Source: Prosopocoilus inquinatus
Lineage: Eukaryota; Arthropoda; Insecta; Coleoptera; Lucanidae
DNA: 64,000 nt
Direction of reading: 5' to 3'
Assembly (NCBI GenBank): GCA_036172665.1
Contig: CM069872.1
Coordinates: 42,022,101-42,086,100 of the forward strand
Shown: positions 58,639-64,000 of the stretch, piece by piece
How the letters are laid out: every line of letters begins with the position of its first letter
Position numbering within the stretch: position 1 is the stretch's first letter
Translations under genes and position numbers: made by a program
The notes under the pieces: generated by a model
Seen by the model: the letters and a program-made list of their open reading frames with translations, nothing else
The model's database searches: none
Told to the model about the DNA's origin: nothing

Positions 58639-59013
58639 TATAAAAAGGCTTAAAATTTTCGATAATAAATTATAAAATGTAAAAGACAATAAAAAAACCA
58701 GGCTAAATATTTTCTTTCCAATGTTTATTTTACTATTCGAGTTAAATTTCGCAATACTTCAAATAAAAATTAAAAAATCGTCCGTTTATTAAAAATTCCT
58801 TTATATCATTCTTTTGGATGTCAAAAATCCCTCCAAAGAGGGATTATTCCTCCCATCTGGCAGCACTGAATGGCAGCAACTGGATTTAACTTATGTCCCG
58901 TAACCATTCCTTCGCAGACTTAAAATTCCCTCCATCGCCACTATCCACTCTGAAACTATCAAACTTTATGCATTAAAAATAAAAGGATATTGACAAGATA
59001 ATAATTGTATTTA

Positions 59014-59346
59014 CAGGGTGTCCCGTAACCCCCACTAAAGATTTAGGTAGCACACTCCAGTATCACTTGAAGATTCAAAAAAAAAAATGACAACGCTGTT
59101 ACTATGCTGTACATACAAGAACTGCATACTTGTAATAAGAAGGCTGTAGGCTGCTTTTTTATTGATGATATAAATATTTTGTTTTACATTTTCATTCTGA
59201 TTTGTCTGTAATTCAGCGGAAAGATACCAACTTTAATCAGCTCGTACAAGAAAACTGGGCTACGTAGATTTTTTTCAGTTTTGTGTTCATTTTTCACGAA
59301 CCAAACTGTTCACCTGAATCTTTAGTGATGGTTACGGGACACACTG
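59014..59346. mobile_element. TA-flanked MITE in unit 3
   Basis: Ends CAGGGTGTCCCGTAACC and GGTTACGGGACACACTG, flanked by TA. Same family and position as in units 1 and 2. Confidence 0.85.
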
Positions 59347-59859
59347 TATAAAAAGGCTTAAAATTTTATTTGTAATAAATTATAAAATGTAAAAGACAAT
59401 CAAAAAAAAACAGGCTAAATATTTTTTTACCAATGTTTATTTTATTATACGAGTTAAGGCTCGCAATACTTCAAATAAAAATTAAAAAAATCCTCCGTTT
59501 CTTAAAAATTCCTTTATATCGTTCTTTTGGAAGTCAAAAATCCCTCCAAAGAGGGATTATCCGTCCCATCTGGCAGCACTGAATGGCAGCAACTGGATTT
59601 AGCTTAAAATCAGGCGAACAAAATTAGACTGATGATTAAATTCCTTGAACAAAATGTAATTAAAGAGCAAGATAAAAAATAATTTAAATCTGGAGCAATA
59701 GCAACTGACACAGCAAAACACTTTTAAAACAATTTTAAATTTAACAAGTTTCGGTTTACACCAGGGATATCCGATCTTTTTTTAACCATCGACTCCTTAC
59801 AAGAAAATAAAAATTTCCATCAACCCCCTTTCAAATTTAATTAATATTTCTAAAACAGA

Positions 59860-61050
59860 TACAGTTTAATTATCTTTTGTTTTCTTCTTTTGTCCAAACT
59901 TTCGGTTAAAGATTTGTCAATATTCTCTATTCGATTTGACTTAGTTTTACAAAATTTTTATACTAGTCTTATGTTCATCACCGATCGCCTTTCGTTTTTT
60001 TTTTAATTCCTTATTTGACGTTATTTAATTCAATTTTTAATATAATCAGTTGGTCAACCTTTGTTTTTTCCCTTAATCGACTTGTTTTACTTTGTTTTTA
60101 TTTTTTTACTGCCAACTTATTAACTTTTTTGTTCGTTTTTATTTGACACGATTTTGTTTTTTAATTACCAATTGATCGTCTTTTGTTTTTTTTTGTAGTT
60201 TACTTGACTTGACTTTATTTTATATTTTAATCTCGACGATGACCGCCATTTTTGTTTTCTCTTTTATTCAATTTGGCTTTATTTTCTTTTTTAATTATTA
60301 ATTGATCATCTTCTTTCTTTGAAACGACAGAGTTCGTCAACTTTTAAATCAATCTAATTTATTGTCAGTTTTATACAATTTTCATTTCGGTCCTAATTTA
60401 TCATCGTTTACTTTTTTTACTCCTCATTTGACTTTATTTTATTCAATTTTTGATATAATCAATGATTTTTGTTTTATTTTTCGAGCGATTTAATTTTTTC
60501 TGGTTTTATTTTTTAACTGTCAAGTTATAGATAGTTTGAGCACTTGCGTAATATAATGAAGCGCAAAAACGAAAACACCATTTTCACAAAATTGTATATT
60601 AAAAACCAAATGTACATTTCGCACGCGATGCATACGTTTACTGCTGACGATGTACGTATCGTACACGAAATTTGGTGAAAAGGGTGTTTTCGTTTTTGCG
60701 TTCGTTAATTTTTCATCATGTTTTCTGTTTTATTTTTTACGAGTTTTTAGTTATCAATTGATCGTCTTTTGTTTGATTTTCTTTTATTCGATTGTCGTCG
60801 ATTGATCACCATTTTTGTTTATGTTAATTTTTCTCTTATTTCGATTTGACTTTATTCTATTTCTTAATTATTTATTGATCGCCTCTTTTCTTTAATATTT
60901 ACAGTTTTGACTTATTTAATTTTAAACACGTTTTATTTTCGTTCTGTCTTCATCGACGATCGTCTTTTGTTTTTGTTTTACTCGATTTGACTGTATTCGA
61001 GTTGACGATATTTAATTTAATTACTGTGATCGATGGCAACTTAAGTGTAA
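59860..61050 (+). repeat. Degenerate T-rich array
   Basis: Loosely repeated units of about 45-60 bp of the type ATTTGACTTTATTTT plus AATTATTAATTGATC plus GTCTTTTGTTTT. Strong strand asymmetry (T on plus). Interrupted by a foldback at 60551-60710. Confidence 0.7.
60551..60710. mobile_element. Foldback MITE inside the T-rich array
   Basis: Arms GCGCAAAAACGAAAACACC and GGGTGTTTTCGTTTTTGCG are inverted, continued by TTTTCAC/GTGAAAA and CCAAAT/ATTTGG. The centre contains several short palindromes (TGTACGTATCGTACA). Confidence 0.78.
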
Positions 61051-61206
61051 TTGTATGCGTGTTAATACTTATTTCTTAAACTTTTATTGAAGTTATTAGT
61101 TCTGTACAGCTGCGTATATGATATGAAATTTTACAAAAGGCTTTATTGAATATTATGACATTATACCCTAAATGTAGGACTACCAGTTAAACTCTGAAGC
61201 AAAAGA

Positions 61207-61466
61207 GTGTCGGTTATAACCAGGGAAAAGAATTCAGGCCACTTAATTTTGGATGCTTTTTACGTTGCATGTACTCTGCTCCCGCCACCATTCCGCGGCT
61301 CCAATACGTCAAATCATTATGTTATTGATGAGTAGGAGGGGAAGGAGTGCAATGCTAGGCGTTTTGTCATTTGGCTGAGATTGTTGTGGGCTTGGCTAAT
61401 TCAGTCCGAGTACTAAATTTTTGCGGAACAAGCGACCCGAATTCTTTTCCCTGATTATCACTGTAC
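61207..61466. mobile_element. Foldback MITE with AGGGAAAAGAATTC arms
   Basis: Left AACCAGGGAAAAGAATTCAG and right complement AATCAGGGAAAAGAATTCGG form inverted ends of about 35 bp. The interior of about 190 bp is less AT-rich and noncoding. Confidence 0.72.
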
Positions 61467-62133
61467 AATTTTAATTCCAATTTATTTAATATTCCTTTTT
61501 AAATCTTCTGGTTCTTTCTAATAAACTATTCAGATAGACTTCCACTAAACAAGAATTCATAACTCCCGAGATGTTCCTCGACCCCAAGTCGACTCCTAAA
61601 TATTCATCGGCCCCCAGTCGACCCTTACAGGTTCATCGACTCCGTTGGGAAACCCCTTTTTACATGATAATCTAGAAACGTGGACAAATCAGAAAGTTGG
61701 TGTAACTTCTGAATCCCTTAAATAATTTCAATCTTAGTCAAATTGGCGAGGTAAATGAACTACAAACTGGAGAATACGGTGCTGCTTCATCATGTCCAAA
61801 AAAAAAAAACAATAACGAATCAAAACGAACGGTATTACGAAAGTCTAGAAATCGAAACATTAAAAAACGAGTGGCCTGCGTTTACATCGTGTTTAAAACG
61901 GAGCAATTTGCAATTATTTCGGAGACAAAAGATGTCAAAAATCAAATTAATAGAAGGGGGTTAGGTTATCAAATGCTGCTAAAATTGATGCACCAAAAAA
62001 GAAAGCGCTTCGTTGTGGACAGTCAGCAATTTAAACCGTAAATTATTTAATTAAAATAACAGGCGAACAAGGCGAAACAGAATTCAACTTTGCTTCTCAG
62101 CTTTTATTTTTTCGATAATTTTAAGCGTTTGTA
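61467..62133. other. Gene-free stretch
   Basis: Nothing recognised. The small open frame at 61755-61964 is Lys-rich without a domain. Confidence 0.4.
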
Positions 62134-62282
62134 CCCTGTTTTTTTAATTCGGAGGAGTACTTTGAAATTTTAGCGCTAAAAACAAGCTTTTTCATTGGTC
62201 AATTCCGGTCAACTACCAATGACAAAGCTCATTTTCAGCGCCAACATTTGAAAGTACTCTTCCGAATTAAAAAAAAACTAGG
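62134..62282. mobile_element. TA-flanked foldback MITE
   Basis: Arms of about 65 bp: CCCTGTTTTTTTAATTCGG left, CCGAATTAAAAAAAAACTAGG right, with GGAGTACTTT/AAAGTACTCT and TAGCGC/GCGCCA continuing the pairing. TA at 62132-62133 and 62283-62284. Confidence 0.8.
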
Positions 62283-62457
62283 TAGGCGAGTGGCTCAGCG
62301 ATTAGCCTAACCCGAATCCATGCCAACAGGGCCTTGAATGATTGTGTTGTCCTGAGTCCACACACAGATCATTATAAACTTTACAACTGGAATAGTTGTT
62401 ACCGATAAGGCAAAAATGGCTGGTACTGCGCATAGCTTAAGACGAAGAAGAAGAATC
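62283..62457 (+). mobile_element. tRNA-derived SINE candidate
   Basis: TGGCTCAGCGATTAG at 62291 matches the polymerase III A box; ACCCGAATCC about 20 bp later resembles a B box in its second half only. About 120 bp of unrelated body follows, and a GAA-repeat tail (GACGAAGAAGAAGAA) closes it. The close A-B spacing is shorter than in a normal tRNA, so the B box assignment is doubtful. Confidence 0.5.
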
Positions 62458-63769
62458 GTTTAGTAAGAGCACCGGTTCCCTTGGGTTAAGTAATCGTTTA
62501 GATATGACAAAATAAATGCCCATGCGTTAAAGAACTTTCGACGCGGGAGAAATACACCCGGCGCTCCATCGGACAAAAATTTAATTACTGACCGGGAGAC
62601 TAGGCAACTTAAGTCGCTCTAGAAACCGAAATTTAATGGAGTAAAAGGGGAACTCTAGATGTAACTGCGAGAATTATTTTTAATGTAAGTAATGGTTGTT
62701 GCGGCCGAAGAAAAATTCTAAATTAATCAAGTTTTTGCTTTTACCATCAAACTTTCCTACATTAAATCATGCAATTTCTTCGAGATAGCTTCGTAAACAA
62801 GAACAGTACAGTATTTTGGCCAAATGAGAATTTATGGGCATCAATTTTATTCTATGTGACATTTTTATAAATGCAGCTTAAAATGTTCAAAATCCATTAT
62901 TTCTTTTTATTTGATCCTCAGGTTTGCTAATAAATAGGGGTACTTTTTATCACACATCGCTTACCAATTAAGATTCATATCCGGCAAACTTAATTGTAGT
63001 AATTAGTATTACATACTTCAGTCTGCAATTAATTGAAACTTTTTGGTAAGGACTTTTTTTCCCCTAAAATAATTTGAAATTGAGCAACTTGCAGCTGTGG
63101 GTTCCAATTAAACACAATGAAACTCTGCATTTAGTAGAGAGATACTGTTACGGAGCTGTAAATAAATAACGTGGCGCTAATTATCGCCGTCTGTTTTCCC
63201 AACTTCGATTTTTCAGAACCCGTCATGGATAAAAACTGTAATGGAATACGCTTTCGCTCGGCGGAAGCTTACCGCTTAGGGGGCAGAGATGAAGCCGTAA
63301 AACTCGCAATTTACCGTGCTCGTCGTAATAGAGATCGTGGAGACTAGTACAGGCGTAAAACTCCGGCGGCCAGAGTTCACTTATTTTACTGCTTGTCCCG
63401 TCTGACCTTACTAATCAAGGATCGATATTCGCCTAATCTGATGTGTGGGTTAAATCCGGTTACGACGGGATTGTTTGCTTTAATTAAAAACACACGTTTT
63501 AGAATCCTATTTGAATTTTCTGTGATTACTTACGATCAAGGAGAGGATGAATTTAGGTTTTACTTAAAGTCATCTAAACCATAAATAACTACTGAATCAA
63601 AATCATTCATAAATCATTACGAAATTTAAAAAAAAGTGTATCATTCAATAGTCATCAAGAACCTAACACTGACCGCTCTCTACTTATGACTAAACACCTC
63701 CATCTTTCTCTTACGCATAGCGCAGGAGGCATGCCTTACTCACTCTCACTGATTTGGAGCGATATATTA
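62458..63769. other. Gene-free stretch
   Basis: Single-looking AT-rich sequence; no gene or repeat recognised. Confidence 0.4.
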
Positions 63770-63989
63770 GGTGATTTCTTTCGCTTAAAAGTTTGAATCG
63801 TGTTTCGAATAGTTTTGACCTGAATTTCGTAGTTGCTGCAACAAAACACCCGACTTGAATTTTTGATTGGCAGTTCATTTGTTAATAACCATAATTCAAG
63901 ATTAAAAATGGAGAGATTCAAAGAAGAGAATGTCTGTTTTTGAATCAAAACACGTTTCGATCACGATTTTGTGAGCGAAAGAAAGGACC
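63770..63989. mobile_element. MITE, family D copy 3 (opposite orientation)
   Basis: Starts GGTGATTTCTTTCGCT and ends GCGAAAGAAAGGACC. The body is the reverse complement of the copies at 25612 and 26041 (TTTTGAATCAAAACACG, GTTGCTGCAACAAAACACC). The different flanks make it an independent insertion. Confidence 0.75.
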
Positions 63990-64000
63990 TGTTGAGTCGA

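Larger units (their letters stand above)
57512..59605 (+). repeat. Threefold tandem repeat of about 697 bp
   Basis: The landmark CGCAGACTTAAAATTCCCTC is at 57519, 58214 and 58913, spacings about 695 and 699 bp. Each unit consists of an outer sequence with CCCTCCATCGCCACTATCC and CCCTCCAAAGAGGGATTA, ending GGCAGCACTGAATGGCA, and an inner TA-flanked MITE. The MITE inserted once and the whole unit was then amplified. Confidence 0.92.

Noticed and set aside
60644..60670. Hammerhead-like string CTGACGA, hairpin TGTACG/CGTACA, CGAAA
   Set aside because: The base that must pair with C before GAAA is missing, and no stem I or cleavage site can be formed with the flanks. It lies in the centre of a foldback with many small palindromes, so coincidence is likely.
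62281..62360. Functional tRNA gene
   Set aside because: Only an A-box and half a B-box are present, too close together; no acceptor stem or cloverleaf can be drawn, so it is listed as a SINE candidate instead.
1..64000. CRISPR arrays, bacterial operons or Shine-Dalgarno-led genes
   Set aside because: None seen; composition, repeats and promoter type are eukaryotic.

Overview
This window looks like AT-rich nuclear DNA from an insect, possibly a beetle. The evidence is: one protein gene with an arthropod core promoter (TATA box plus TCAGT initiator); decayed non-LTR retrotransposons, mariner/Tc1, hAT and MULE-type transposons; many foldback MITEs; satellite arrays; and large stretches without genes. 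I recognise only one ordinary gene: an intronless secreted Thr-rich protein at 46167-46673, with promoter and poly(A) signal. All other coding-like sequence is broken transposase or reverse transcriptase.

The main result is a group of short repeats carrying hammerhead self-cleaving ribozyme motifs. Family B is built on a unit of 308-312 bp. It occurs at 17920-18744, 20820-21689, 22350-22660, 28327-29913 (itself interrupted) and 36189-36237. It carries seven hammerhead copies: CTGANGA core, stem II AGCCC/GGGCT, GAAA, then palindromic ACAGCTGT followed by the cleavage base. Family A (12045-12243, plus degraded copies near 31.7-32.0 kb and 43.1 kb) carries the same catalytic core with entirely different paired stems. 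Comparing the families shows conserved core bases and re-paired helices. Five family B insertions and one family A insertion are flanked by direct repeats that I read as 12 bp each (five exact, one with a single mismatch). Four of the five family B insertions have an inverted 5' part and the fifth is 5'-truncated. This points to RNA-mediated, target-primed insertion, as for Penelope-linked retrozymes, but no autonomous partner protein is in the window.

Layout. 0-8.6 kb: two non-LTR retrotransposon remnants, a dead Tc1/mariner copy and MITEs. 8.6-17.7 kb: gene-free DNA, a 212-219 bp satellite interrupted by family A, and a 12-bp minisatellite. 17.9-23.1 kb: family B cluster, a hAT MITE with 8-bp target duplication, and an LTR-like block with four tandem TATA-containing units interrupted by family B. 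23-34 kb: a reverse transcriptase scrap, duplicated MITEs, a nest of transposons (26.8-30.1 kb) and two large foldback elements. 34-45 kb: a mariner pseudogene, a hAT-type shell, an RTE-like remnant, a Tc1-like element and a MULE-type foldback element. 46-47 kb: the gene. 48-64 kb: a solo-LTR candidate, several tandem arrays, foldback MITEs and a tRNA-derived SINE candidate.

Everything was read by eye. Family assignments rest on recognised motifs, not searches. The longer gene-free stretches may hold introns or 5' exons of genes that extend beyond the window.
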